Shown piece after piece: positions 50,846-58,895 of a DNA stretch of 64,000 nucleotides (position 1 is its first letter; each line of letters starts with the position of its first letter). A program made the position numbers and the translations under genes. Under the pieces are notes generated by a model. It saw only the letters and a program-made list of their open reading frames with translations, was not told the origin of the DNA and made no database searches. The stretch comes from JAKFEW01 sp036675505 (GTDB lineage Bacteria; Cyanobacteriota; Sericytochromatia; S15B-MN24; JAQBPE01), in contig JAKFEW010000050.1 of assembly GCA_036675505.1 (NCBI GenBank), forward strand, positions 5,723 to 69,722, in the 5' to 3' direction.

Positions 50846-51604
50846 GGCCAGCACGCCAGATCGCTTGGTTGTGATCTCGGGCTCGCCTTCGGTGACGATC
50901 AACGTATGCTCGAAGTGGGCGGACCACTTGCCGTCGGTCGTCACCACCGTCCAGCCGTTCTTCTTGACCCGCACCTGGTAGCCGCCGATGTTGACCATCG
51001 GCTCGATCGCGAGGGCCTCGCCGGCCGTCAAGATCGGACCGGGATCACCCATGCGGAAATTCGGGATCTGGGGAGACTCGTGAAGGTTGCGGCCGATGCC
51101 ATGGCCCACGAAGTCGCGAACGACGGAGAAGCCTGCGGCTTCCACGACGTCCTGCACCGCCCCGCCGATATCGCTGATGCGGTTGCCCGCGCGCGCGGCC
51201 GAGAGGCCCGCGAAGAGGCTCGCCTCGGTGACCTCGAGGAGCTTTTGCACCTCGGGGGCCACCTTGCCGACCGGGTACGTCCAGGCGGAGTCTCCGTAGT
51301 GACCGTCGATGATCGCGCCGATGTCGACGGAGATGATGTCACCCTCTTCCAGCTTGCGCCGATTGGGGATGCCATGCACGACCTCCTCGTTGTACGAGGC
51401 ACAGATCGTCGCGGGGAACCCATGGTACCCCTTGAAGGCGGGCTTGCCGCCCCCTTTCACGATCACCTCCTCAGCGATCATGTCGAGGTCCTTGCTGCTG
51501 AGGCCGGCTTTGACGGCCTCGGCGATCGCCTCGTGCGCCTGCGCGACGAGGCGGCCGGCCTTGCGCATGGCCTCGAACTCGGCTTCGGTCTTGAGGATAC
51601 TCAC
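50840..51604 (-). CDS. map: Type I methionine aminopeptidase
   Basis: 254 residues. Removes the initiator Met from new proteins. Metal ligands D94 (SVDIGA), D105 (YGDSAW), H168 (VGHGIG), E201 (AIEP) and E232 (HFEHT) are all present, with the substrate His77 in VVHGIP. No N-terminal zinc finger. The ATG overlaps the adk stop by four bases. Confidence 0.97.
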   Translation of the reverse strand: MSILKTEAEFEAMRKAGRLVAQAHEAIAEAVKAGLSSKDLDMIAEEVIVKGGGKPAFKGYHGFPATICASYNEEVVHGIPNRRKLEEGDIISVDIGAIIDGHYGDSAWTYPVGKVAPEVQKLLEVTEASLFAGLSAARAGNRISDIGGAVQDVVEAAGFSVVRDFVGHGIGRNLHESPQIPNFRMGDPGPILTAGEALAIEPMVNIGGYQVRVKKNGWTVVTTDGKWSAHFEHTLIVTEGEPEITTKRSGVLAL

Positions 51605-52257
51605 GACGGCACCTTCAGCTCGTTGAGCATCGTCTCGAGGTCCGCCCTGACCGCCGCTTCCGGCCGGTTGCCGTCCAGGCTGCGCAGGATGCCCTGGCGC
51701 TGGAAACGGGCCGCGATCGGCGCGGTCTGGTCATGGTAGACCTTGAGGCGGTTGCGCACGGTCTCCGGGGCGTCGTCGATGCGCTGGTACAGCTCGCCAC
51801 CGCAATCCTTGCAGGTGTCACCGACCTTGCAGCCGGCCTTCACGTTGTAAGAGGCACCGCAGTTGCGGCAAACGAGTCGGCCCGAAAGCCGCTCGACCAG
51901 TTCATCCTCCGGCACCGTCACGTCGATCGCGAGCTGGAGATCCTGACCAATCGAGGCCAGCATCCTGTCCAACGCCTCGGCCTGCGGCTCGGTGCGCGGG
52001 AAGCCGTCGAGCAGGAAGCCACGCTTGGCATCCGGCTCCGCGAGGCGATCCTTGATGATGCCGCACATCACCTCGTCGGGGACGAGGTTGCCGGCATCCA
52101 TGAAGCGCTTGGCTTCGAGGCCGAGCGGGGTGCCCGCCTTCACGGCGGCGCGCAGGATGTCGCCGGTCGAGATCTGGGGGATCCCGTACTCGGTGGACAA
52201 GACGCGGGCCTGAGTGCCCTTACCGGCGCCAGGGGCGCCCAACAAGACGATGCGCAT
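51601..52257 (-). CDS. adk: Adenylate kinase, zinc-LID form
   Basis: 218 residues. P-loop GAPGAGKGTQ, QISTGDILR, GFLLDGFPRT and a long LID domain with C130, C133, C149 and C152 placed as a zinc site, as in many Gram-positive and cyanobacterial-type enzymes. Interconverts ATP+AMP and 2 ADP. Between secY and map, its usual spot. Confidence 0.97.
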   Translation of the reverse strand: MRIVLLGAPGAGKGTQARVLSTEYGIPQISTGDILRAAVKAGTPLGLEAKRFMDAGNLVPDEVMCGIIKDRLAEPDAKRGFLLDGFPRTEPQAEALDRMLASIGQDLQLAIDVTVPEDELVERLSGRLVCRNCGASYNVKAGCKVGDTCKDCGGELYQRIDDAPETVRNRLKVYHDQTAPIAARFQRQGILRSLDGNRPEAAVRADLETMLNELKVPS

Positions 52258-52269
52258 TTCAGGGACCTC

Positions 52270-53658
52270 CTACGACATGAAGCCTTCGTATTGGCGGGCG
52301 ATCATGTGGGTCTGCAGCTGGTTGTACAGGTCGATCGCCACGCCGACCATGATCAGCAGGGCGGTGGAGCCCAGGCCTTGCAAGGTCGTGACGCCCGTCG
52401 CGCGCTCCACCAGGTATGGCAGCACGGCGATGAGGCCAAGGAAAACGCCGCCTGCGAAGGTGATCCGGTTCAGCACCTGCTCGATGAACTCGGCCGTCGG
52501 CTTGCCCGGCTTGTAGCCCGGCACGAACGAGCCGTACTTCTTGAGGTTCTCCGCCAGATCGTTCGGGTTGAGCACGAGGCTGGCGTAGAAGTAAGTGAAG
52601 AACATGATCAAGGCGAAGTACACGATGAAGTAGAGCCAACCGGACGGCGAGAGCGCCGCCATGAACTGGTTGATGCCCTGCTGCATCACGCCCTTGACGT
52701 TCTCCCATTGCCAGAAGGCCGGCGTCTGGAACTGCCAGTTGAGCACCTTGGCGGTGGACTGACCCAGGAACTGGCTGATCGTGGCAGGGAAGATGAGCAG
52801 CGATGAGGCGAAGATCAGCGGCATGACGCCGCCCATGTTCACCTTGAGCGGAATGTAGCTGGTTTGACCCGGGCCGACGCGCCCGCCGCTGACCTGCCGT
52901 TTGGCGGCCTGCACCGGGATGCGGCGCTGGCCTTCCTGCACGAACACGATCGCCACGAGCATCGCGAGCAGCGCCAGGACGAGCGCCGCGACCGAGAAAG
53001 CGGACGCGCCGCCCGAGGCCATGAGCTCGTTGGTCTGCGCGATGTACGTCGGGAACGCCGCGATGATGCCGGCGAAGATCATGAGCGAGGCGCCGTTGCC
53101 GATGCCGCGCTCGGTGATGACCTCACCGAGCCACATGATGAAGCACGAGCCCGAAACCAGGATGCAGACGGTCGCGATCAGGAACCACCAGGGGTACGCC
53201 CCTTGCGGGTCGATGCCGATGGCGGCGCCTGAGCGCCAGAGCCACGTGCTCATGCCGATGGATTGGACGGTAGCCAGCGCCAACATGAGGTAGCGGGTGT
53301 ATTGCTGGATCTGCTTGCGCCCGGCCTCGCCACCTTCCTTCTGGAGCTCTTCGAGCTTGGGGATGACGCCCGTCATCAGCTGCATGATGATGCTCGCGTT
53401 GATGTACGGAGTGATGCCCATCGCGACGATCGAGAACTTCGCGAGCGCGCCGCCCGAGAAGAAGTCGAGGAAGCCGCCCAGGAAGTTCATGTTGGCGAAG
53501 AGCCGGTTCAGAACGTCCTGATCGATGCCGGAAATCGGGATGTGGACGGTGAGGCGGAAGACCAGGATCATGCCGAGCGTCCAGAAGATCTTCTCGCGCA
53601 GCCCCGGAGCGTTCCACAGGTCCTTGAGGACCTGGGCCACCTTGTTATTTTCGTTCAA
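52270..53658 (-). CDS. secY: Protein translocase subunit SecY
   Basis: 462 residues with ten transmembrane helices. GITPYINASIIMQLMTG (helix 2 plug region), GNGASLMIFAGI, YIPLKVNMGGVMPLIFAS and the C-terminal GSTALLIMVGVAIDL are family blocks. Translation is placed at TTG 53658 because GGAGG lies 7 bases upstream and the protein then begins NENNKVAQVLKDLW; frames upstream run through the structured gap. Forms the SecYEG channel. Confidence 0.96.
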   Translation of the reverse strand: MNENNKVAQVLKDLWNAPGLREKIFWTLGMILVFRLTVHIPISGIDQDVLNRLFANMNFLGGFLDFFSGGALAKFSIVAMGITPYINASIIMQLMTGVIPKLEELQKEGGEAGRKQIQQYTRYLMLALATVQSIGMSTWLWRSGAAIGIDPQGAYPWWFLIATVCILVSGSCFIMWLGEVITERGIGNGASLMIFAGIIAAFPTYIAQTNELMASGGASAFSVAALVLALLAMLVAIVFVQEGQRRIPVQAAKRQVSGGRVGPGQTSYIPLKVNMGGVMPLIFASSLLIFPATISQFLGQSTAKVLNWQFQTPAFWQWENVKGVMQQGINQFMAALSPSGWLYFIVYFALIMFFTYFYASLVLNPNDLAENLKKYGSFVPGYKPGKPTAEFIEQVLNRITFAGGVFLGLIAVLPYLVERATGVTTLQGLGSTALLIMVGVAIDLYNQLQTHMIARQYEGFMS

Positions 53659-53676
53659 CGATTTTCCTCCGGTCCT

Positions 53677-53787
53677 CACCCTGCCGTCGTGCCCCTGAAC
53701 GGGGCACTCGGCACCCCTCTCCAACATGATTGGAGAGAGGACGCCGAGCCAGGGTGGGTCAGTTAGGAGCGGGCCCGAAGGCCCGCT
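53677..53787 (-). other. Multi-branched inverted-repeat region between rplO and secY
   Basis: Closing stem CACCCTG (53677-53683) with CAGGGTG (53750-53756). Inside it are hairpin 1, GTGCCCC (53689-53695) with GGGGCAC (53701-53707), and hairpin 2, TCGGC (53708-53712) with GCCGA (53743-53747) continued by CTCTCCAA (53717-53724) with TTGGAGAG (53730-53737). A separate hairpin at 53768-53787 has arms AGCGGGCC/GGCCCGCT and, in the transcribed minus strand, a C(UUCG)G loop. Together these fold as a three-way junction plus a stable tetraloop hairpin. Confidence 0.65.
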
Positions 53788-53797
53788 GGCAGGCTAT

Positions 53798-54274
53798 TTA
53801 GCCTTCCGACGTCTCGGCCTGGGTGTCGCCGCCGATCAGTTCGGCCTTGCCACCCGCGGCCTCGATCTTCTCCCGCGCGGACGCGGTGAAGTAATGCGCC
53901 CGGACGGTCAGCGCGACTGTGAGGTCGCCCGTGCCGAGCACGCGCACGCCGGCGAGTTCCTTCTTGATCAGACCCTTCGCGATGAGCGCGGCGGCGTCGA
54001 TGACCGAACCGTTATCGAACCCGTTGAGGTCGTAAAGGTTGACGATCGACCATTCGTCGCGAACCGGCGCCCGGAAGCTCTTCTGCTTCGGAAGGCGACG
54101 GAACAGCGGCTTCTGACCACCTTCGAAGCCAGGCTTCCGGCTTTCGCCCGAACGCTGGCCCTGGCCGTTGGCACCACGGGTCGAGGTCTTACCCATGCCT
54201 GAGCCGTGACCGCGGCCGACGCGCTTGGGCGCGTGGGTCGCGCCCTCGGCGGGGCGCAGATCGGTGAGGTTCAT
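53798..54274 (-). CDS. rplO: 50S ribosomal protein L15
   Basis: 158 residues. KRVGRGHGSGMGKTSTRGANGQ and GFEGGQKPLFRRLPK are L15 signatures. The tail is a little longer and more acidic (TQAETSEG) than average. Three bases after rpmD. Confidence 0.98.
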   Translation of the reverse strand: MNLTDLRPAEGATHAPKRVGRGHGSGMGKTSTRGANGQGQRSGESRKPGFEGGQKPLFRRLPKQKSFRAPVRDEWSIVNLYDLNGFDNGSVIDAAALIAKGLIKKELAGVRVLGTGDLTVALTVRAHYFTASAREKIEAAGGKAELIGGDTQAETSEG

Positions 54275-54277
54275 GGC

Positions 54278-54469
54278 TTAGTTCTCCTCCGACACGGTCA
54301 CCAGGTGGCGGACCTTGAAGATCATGCCACGGATGATGGGGGTGTCGCTGTGCGTCGCGGTGCTGTTGGTCTTGCGCAGCCCGAGGGACTGCAGGTTCGC
54401 ATGCTGCCTCTGGTCGTAGCCGATGCGGCTACGGACGAGCTTGACGGTGATCTTCTTGGTCTCAGGCAT
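54278..54469 (-). CDS. rpmD: 50S ribosomal protein L30
   Basis: 63 residues. KITVKLVRSRIGYDQRQHANLQSLGLRK is split over the first half and matches bacterial L30. It begins 8 bases inside the end of rpsE. Confidence 0.97.
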   Translation of the reverse strand: MPETKKITVKLVRSRIGYDQRQHANLQSLGLRKTNSTATHSDTPIIRGMIFKVRHLVTVSEEN

Positions 54470-55061
54470 TCTGCTTCACCTTCCCCATGATCTCTTCAAC
54501 GGTCTTGCCACGAGCCGAGGCGACCTCTTCCGCGGAGCGGAGATTGGCCAGGCCGTCGATCGCCGCGCGGGCGCTGTTGAGGGGCGACGAGGCGCCCAGG
54601 TTCTTCGAAAGGATGTCGTGGATGCCCGCGAGCTCGAGGACCGACCGGACGGCACCACCGGCGATAACGCCGGTGCCCTTCGAGGCGGGCTTGATCATCA
54701 CGCGGCTGGCGTCCGCCTTGCCCACGATCATGTGGGGGATGGTCGATCCGACCATCGGAACGGTCACGAGGCTCTTCTTCGCGTCGGCGATCGCCTTCTG
54801 AATGGCCGAGATGACCTCGTTGGCCTTGCCGACGCCGATGCCGACCTGACCCTTCTGGTTGCCGACGGCGACGATGGCCCGGAAGCTCATCTTCTTGCCG
54901 CCCTTGACGACCTTGGTCACGCGGCGGATCTGGATGACCTTCTCCTGCCACTCGGACGGCTCGGCGGGTTCACCGCCGCGCGGACCGCCAGGACCACGAC
55001 CGGTGTCACGGCCGCGACGGCCGCGGTCACCACCACCACCGGGATTGTTACGATTGTCCAT
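54462..55061 (-). CDS. rpsE: 30S ribosomal protein S5
   Basis: 199 residues from ATG at 55061, with AGGAG 8 bases upstream; a TTG two codons earlier is rejected. A Gly/Arg-rich N-terminal extension (RNNPGGGGDRGRRGRD) of about 30 residues precedes the S5 fold (IQIRRVTKVVKGGKKMSF, GNQKGQVGIGVGKA, HMIVGKADASRVMIKPA). Such extensions occur in several phyla. Confidence 0.98.
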   Translation of the reverse strand: MDNRNNPGGGGDRGRRGRDTGRGPGGPRGGEPAEPSEWQEKVIQIRRVTKVVKGGKKMSFRAIVAVGNQKGQVGIGVGKANEVISAIQKAIADAKKSLVTVPMVGSTIPHMIVGKADASRVMIKPASKGTGVIAGGAVRSVLELAGIHDILSKNLGASSPLNSARAAIDGLANLRSAEEVASARGKTVEEIMGKVKQNA

Positions 55062-55072
55062 CTTCAACGCTC

Positions 55073-55429
55073 CTAGAAGTTGAGGCCGGCTTCGCGAGCC
55101 GCGTCGGCCAGGGCGGCGATGCGCCCGTGGTAAAGGTTGCCGCCACGGTCATAGACCACGGCCTCGATGCCCTTCGCCTTCGCCCGTTCGGCGACCGTCT
55201 GGCCGACCTGACGCGCGGCCTCGACCGTGCCACCCTTGTCGAGCTTGAGCTCGAGCGAGGAGGCGGCGAGAAGCGTCTTGCCGGTGATGTCGTCGATAAC
55301 CTGGGCGTAGACGTGCTGGTTGGAGCGGTACACGGCCAGGCGCGGACGCTCGGGCGTGCCGGCCAGGTTCTTCCGGATGCGCTCGTGGCGGACGGTGGTC
55401 TGCTTCTTGCGGGATTTCTTGGTGATCAT
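55073..55429 (-). CDS. rplR: 50S ribosomal protein L18
   Basis: 118 residues. RHERIRKNLAGTPERPRLAV, SNQHVYAQVIDD and the end DRGGNLYHGRIAALADAARE identify L18, which binds 5S rRNA. Confidence 0.98.
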   Translation of the reverse strand: MITKKSRKKQTTVRHERIRKNLAGTPERPRLAVYRSNQHVYAQVIDDITGKTLLAASSLELKLDKGGTVEAARQVGQTVAERAKAKGIEAVVYDRGGNLYHGRIAALADAAREAGLNF

Positions 55430-55440
55430 CTCGCGGCTCC

Positions 55441-56013
55441 TTACTTCTTCTTGCCGCCGGACTTGCCGGCCTTGCGACGGATGACCTCGTAGCTGTACTT
55501 GATACCCTTGCCCTTGTAGGGCTCGGGCGGCCGCACGGCGCGGACCTTGGCGGCCATGTCGCCAACAAGCTGCTTGTCGATGCCTTCGACCAGAACCGAG
55601 GGCTTGGGGCCCGGCGGAACGGTGAAGGTGATGCCATCCGGCGCGTCGATCTCGACCGGGTGGGAGTAACCCATCTGGAGGGTCAGCTTGCGGCCGGCGA
55701 CCGCAGCGCGGTAGCCGACGCCGTTGATCTCGAGGGTCTTCTTGAAGCCGGTGGTGACGCCATCGACCATATTCGCGACGAGGGTGCGGGACAGGCCGTG
55801 AAGCGAGCGGGCCATCTTCGTGTCGCTGATGGGCTGAACGAGGAGCGTGCCGTTCTCGAGCTTGACGGTGACTTCGGGGCGGAGCGTACGCACGAGGCTA
55901 CCCTTCGGACCGGTGACGTTGATGGTTTGGCCGGCGCCGCGGTTGTCCTGGATATCCACCTTGACGGTGCCAGGAACCGTGATTGGAGCCTTACCGATGC
56001 GGGACTGCGACAT
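55441..56013 (-). CDS. rplF: 50S ribosomal protein L6
   Basis: 190 residues. ATG at 56013 follows AGGAGG by 5 bases and gives MSQSRIGKAPITVP; the longer frame to 56028 is rejected. GVTTGFKKTLEINGVGYRA and the C-terminal EPYKGKGIKYSYEVIRRKAGK are L6 signatures. Confidence 0.98.
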   Translation of the reverse strand: MSQSRIGKAPITVPGTVKVDIQDNRGAGQTINVTGPKGSLVRTLRPEVTVKLENGTLLVQPISDTKMARSLHGLSRTLVANMVDGVTTGFKKTLEINGVGYRAAVAGRKLTLQMGYSHPVEIDAPDGITFTVPPGPKPSVLVEGIDKQLVGDMAAKVRAVRPPEPYKGKGIKYSYEVIRRKAGKSGGKKK

Positions 56014-56021
56014 GGGACCTC

Positions 56022-56429
56022 CTACCAAACGTACGCGAGAACTTCACCGCCGACGCCCTGCTTGCGGCACTCACGGTCGGTGAGCACGCCGCGAGGCGTC
56101 GACAGGATCGCGATACCGAGGCCGCCAAGGACGCGCGGCAGGTCATGCTTGCCGACGTAGACGCGCAGGCCAGGCTTGGAGATGCGCTTGATGCCGACGA
56201 TGACGCGGCGCTTGCCCTTACCGGTGACGTACTTGAGCTCGACGCGAATGCGGGGCTTGCCCGTCTCGACTTTCACGACCTCGAACGAGCTGATGTAGCC
56301 CTCGCTCTGGAGGACCTTCGCGATTTCCTGCTTCAGCTTCGAGTTCGGGAACTCGGTGACATCCAGGTTCGCGGTGTTGGCGTTCCGGATGCAGGTCAGC
56401 ATATCCGCGATGGGATCGGTGACAGCCAT
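56022..56429 (-). CDS. rpsH: 30S ribosomal protein S8
   Basis: 135 residues. DPIADMLTCIRNAN, KQEIAKVLQSEGYI and the end STPRGVLTDRECRKQGVGGEVLAYVW identify S8. In other bacteria S8 represses the spc operon; here rpsH has its own 255-base upstream gap with a promoter-like site. Confidence 0.98.
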   Translation of the reverse strand: MAVTDPIADMLTCIRNANTANLDVTEFPNSKLKQEIAKVLQSEGYISSFEVVKVETGKPRIRVELKYVTGKGKRRVIVGIKRISKPGLRVYVGKHDLPRVLGGLGIAILSTPRGVLTDRECRKQGVGGEVLAYVW

Positions 56430-56454
56430 GATAGACCTCTCATCAGGCTGCGTT

Positions 56455-56479
56455 TACGAGCGAGTTTTAAGAGCTCGTA
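56455..56479 (-). repeat. Inverted repeat in the rpsH leader
   Basis: Seven-base arms TACGAGC (56455-56461) and GCTCGTA (56473-56479) with an 11-base AT-rich loop, ending 26 bases before the rpsH start. Could be a leader hairpin sequestering or exposing the ribosome binding site. Confidence 0.45.
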
Positions 56480-56548
56480 CAGCCAGCCAGGGGGTGGATG
56501 TGGATTCGGCGCTCGGCCCGGGGGTAAACGGCGGCCAAAAGACCCTCG

Positions 56549-56557
56549 ATTGTACCA
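56549..56557 (-). promoter_or_regulatory. Possible extended -10 promoter for rpsH onward
   Basis: Minus strand TGG-TACAAT (TACAAT at 56549-56554). No clear -35, as expected for an extended -10. About 120 bases before rpsH in the gap after rpsN. Confidence 0.45.
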
Positions 56558-56636
56558 CTCACCCGGGCGTTCACGCCAGCGCTGACGGGCGGACCCGATC
56601 AGCCGCAAGCGCGCCAGGGCGCTCCTGCCAAGGGTT

Positions 56637-56664
56637 GGCGCCCGAACCTTTCGGTCCGGGCGCC
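56637..56664 (-). terminator. Strong hairpin after rpsN
   Basis: Arms GGCGCCCG (56637-56644) and CGGGCGCC (56657-56664), continued by ACC/GGT across one mismatch. In the transcribed strand the loop is GAAA, a stable GNRA tetraloop. It begins about 20 bases after the rpsN stop. No U-tract follows, so termination is uncertain. Confidence 0.5.
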
Positions 56665-56684
56665 TGGCCAGATCGCTGGAAAGC

Positions 56685-56990
56685 TTACCAGGACGACTTT
56701 ACGACGCCCGGGAGCTTGCCTTCGTGCGCCAGCTGGCGCAGCTGGTTGCGGCACAGGCCGAAATCGCGGTAGTAGCCGCGCGGACGGCCGGTAAGCTGGC
56801 AGCGGTTGTGGAGACGCACGGGATTCGAATCACGCGGAAGCTCGGAGAGTTCCTTGCGCGCGTGGTTGTATTCCTCGACGCTCTTCGCCTTGCCGTTGAT
56901 GATGGCCTTCAGCTCGGCACGCTTGGCGGCGTACTTCGCGATGGACAGCTTCTGCTGGGCGTGCTTCGCCAGCTTCGACTTCTTCGCCAT
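56685..56990 (-). CDS. rpsN: 30S ribosomal protein S14, zinc-free long form
   Basis: 101 residues, the length of the C- form. LPRDSNPVRLHNRCQLTGRP and FGLCRNQLRQLAHEGKLPGV are diagnostic. The CxxC pairs of the zinc form are absent, although S4 and L36 in this cluster keep their zinc sites. Confidence 0.97.
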   Translation of the reverse strand: MAKKSKLAKHAQQKLSIAKYAAKRAELKAIINGKAKSVEEYNHARKELSELPRDSNPVRLHNRCQLTGRPRGYYRDFGLCRNQLRQLAHEGKLPGVVKSSW

Positions 56991-57004
56991 GGGATTTCGT
57001 CTCC

Positions 57005-57586
57005 TTACACGGCCGCCGGCGCGGTCTGAACCGCGGCGCTGGCCTTGAACGGCATGCCCATCAGGCGCAGGAGCGCGCGGGCTTCCTCGTCGGTGCGGGC
57101 GGTGGTCACGAACGTGACGTCCATGCCACGGACCTTGTCGACCTTGTCGTACTCGATTTCAGGGAACAGGATCTGCTCCTTGACGCCGAGCGTGTAGTTG
57201 CCGCGGCCGTCGAACGCGCGGTCGCTCACGCCGCGGAAGTCGCGGATGCGCGGCAACGCCAGCGTGAAGAGGCGATCCATGAACTCGTACATGCGGCGAC
57301 CACGCAGGGTGGTCATCGCGCCGATCGGCATGCCGGCGCGCAGCTTGAACGTCGCGATCGACTTCTTGGCGCGGGTCACGACGACCTTCTGGCCGACGAT
57401 GGCGGTCAGGTCGCGCACGGCGACGTCGATCGCCTTGGGGTTCTGGACCGACTCACCGAGGCCCATGTTGACCACGATCTTCTCGATCTTGGGCACCTGC
57501 ATGGGGTTCTTGTAGTCGAACTCCTTGGTCAGAGCGGGCACGACGTCGTTGAGGTACTTGTCGTAGAAACGGGCATTATCAGCCAT
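57005..57586 (-). CDS. rplE: 50S ribosomal protein L5
   Basis: 193 residues. KIEKIVVNMGLGESVQN, LTAIVGQKVVVTRAKKSIATF (in part), GVSDRAFDGRGNYTLGVKEQ and MDVTFVTTARTDEEARALL identify L5, the 5S rRNA binder of the central protuberance. Confidence 0.98.
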   Translation of the reverse strand: MADNARFYDKYLNDVVPALTKEFDYKNPMQVPKIEKIVVNMGLGESVQNPKAIDVAVRDLTAIVGQKVVVTRAKKSIATFKLRAGMPIGAMTTLRGRRMYEFMDRLFTLALPRIRDFRGVSDRAFDGRGNYTLGVKEQILFPEIEYDKVDKVRGMDVTFVTTARTDEEARALLRLMGMPFKASAAVQTAPAAV

Positions 57587-57635
57587 GGTTTTTCAAACTC
57601 CTGACAGGATCCGGGCGTCTGCTTTCACAAGCCCA

Positions 57636-57669
57636 GGTCGCTTCCCCGCTTCGGCGAGGGAGGGCGACC
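57636..57669 (-). repeat. Hairpin between rplX and rplE
   Basis: Arms GGTCGC (57636-57641) and GCGACC (57664-57669) enclosing a second CCCCGC/GCG-GGG stem. It lies in the middle of a 110-base gap, longer than the 10-30 bases typical of this cluster. Confidence 0.5.
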
Positions 57670-57696
57670 CGGCTGACGTATCCGGACCGCGCTGCT

Positions 57697-58011
57697 TTAC
57701 TTGTCCAGCTGCTCGCCGGACTTCGCGACCCGCACCTTCTTACCGTCGGCGAGGGTCTGGATCTTGACCCGGGTGGGCTTCGAGGTGGAGGGGTCGATCG
57801 GCATGAGCTTGCTCATGTTGACCGGCATCTCCAGCTTGATGATACCGCCCTGGGGATTGGTCGCCGAGGGCTTCTGGTGCTTGGTGCGCACGTTGATGCC
57901 CTGGACGGTGGCCTTGTTGCTCTTGGGATCGACCGAGGTCACTTCGCCGGTGGTGCCCTTTTGGGCGCCGGAGATGATCATGACCGTATCGCCCTTTTTG
58001 ATGCGCTGCAT
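57697..58011 (-). CDS. rplX: 50S ribosomal protein L24
   Basis: 104 residues. IKKGDTVMIISGAQKGTTGEV is the KOW motif; INVRTKHQKPSATNPQGGI follows. An assembly-initiating 50S protein. Confidence 0.98.
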   Translation of the reverse strand: MQRIKKGDTVMIISGAQKGTTGEVTSVDPKSNKATVQGINVRTKHQKPSATNPQGGIIKLEMPVNMSKLMPIDPSTSKPTRVKIQTLADGKKVRVAKSGEQLDK

Positions 58012-58022
58012 CTTGTGGACTC

Positions 58023-58391
58023 CTAGATGACTTCCGGCGCCAGCGAGATGATCTTCATGAAGTTCTTATCACGAAGCTCACGGGCGATAGGCCCGAACAC
58101 GCGGGTCCCGCGGGGGTTGTTATCCTTGTTGATGATGACCGCCGCATTCTCGTCGAAGCGGATGAACGAGCCGTCGGGGCGACGCATACCCTTGCGGGAG
58201 CGCACGATGACGGCCTTCACCACGTCCGACTTCTTGACGGGCATGTTCGGAATGGCGTCCTTGACGACCGCCACGATGACATCGCCGATGTTGGCGAACG
58301 TCCGGTTACCGCCACCGACGACGCGAATGCACATGAGCTCGCGCGCACCGGTGTTGTCGGCGACCGTCAGTCGGGATTGCTGCTGAATCAT
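58023..58391 (-). CDS. rplN: 50S ribosomal protein L14
   Basis: 122 residues. MIQQQSRLTVADNTGARELM, KAVIVRSRKGMRRPDGS and GTRVFGPIARELRDKNFMKI identify L14. Confidence 0.98.
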   Translation of the reverse strand: MIQQQSRLTVADNTGARELMCIRVVGGGNRTFANIGDVIVAVVKDAIPNMPVKKSDVVKAVIVRSRKGMRRPDGSFIRFDENAAVIINKDNNPRGTRVFGPIARELRDKNFMKIISLAPEVI

Positions 58392-58403
58392 GGTTCTGGT
58401 CCT

Positions 58404-58649
58404 TTACTGGGCCCGCTGAACGATCTCGATCAGGCGCCAGGTCTTGTCCTTGGAAAGGGGACGCGATTCCTCGATGCGGACGATGTCGCCTTCGCGGGCG
58501 GCATTTTCCTCATCGTGGGCCTTGAACTTGGTCGTCTGCTTGACGAGCTTCTTGTAACGGTCGTGGGGCACGGTGGACTCGACCGACACAGTGACGGTCT
58601 TGTTCATCTTGTCCGAAACGACCTTGCCGGTGATGACACGCTTTGGCAT
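58404..58649 (-). CDS. rpsQ: 30S ribosomal protein S17
   Basis: 81 residues. GKVVSDKMNKTVTVSVE, ARE-GDIVRIEESRPLSKDKTWRL are S17 signatures. Confidence 0.97.
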   Translation of the reverse strand: MPKRVITGKVVSDKMNKTVTVSVESTVPHDRYKKLVKQTTKFKAHDEENAAREGDIVRIEESRPLSKDKTWRLIEIVQRAQ

Positions 58650-58658
58650 CGGAACTTC

Positions 58659-58895
58659 CTACGCTTTCTGGACGGCGGCGCCAGCGGCGGCCGTGGTTTC
58701 ACGGAGCACCGTCTGCAGCATGGCGATCCGGTTGCGGACCTCACCGATCTGCGAGGTGTTGTCGAGCTGCCGGATGGCGAGCTGGAAGCGCAGCTTGAAC
58801 AGCTCTTCCTTCGCGCCCTTCAGCTTCTCGTTGAGCTCGGTCTCGGGCAGACCGCGGAACTCCTGCAGCTCCTGCTTGGTGACCTTAGTCTTCAT
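58659..58895 (-). CDS. rpmC: 50S ribosomal protein L29
   Basis: 78 residues from ATG at 58895, with GGAGG 5 bases upstream. ELNEKLKGAKEELFKLRFQL and the LDNTSQIGEVRNRIAMLQTVL block are diagnostic. Overlaps the end of rplP by 11 bases. Tail is Ala-rich. Confidence 0.97.
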   Translation of the reverse strand: MKTKVTKQELQEFRGLPETELNEKLKGAKEELFKLRFQLAIRQLDNTSQIGEVRNRIAMLQTVLRETTAAAGAAVQKA

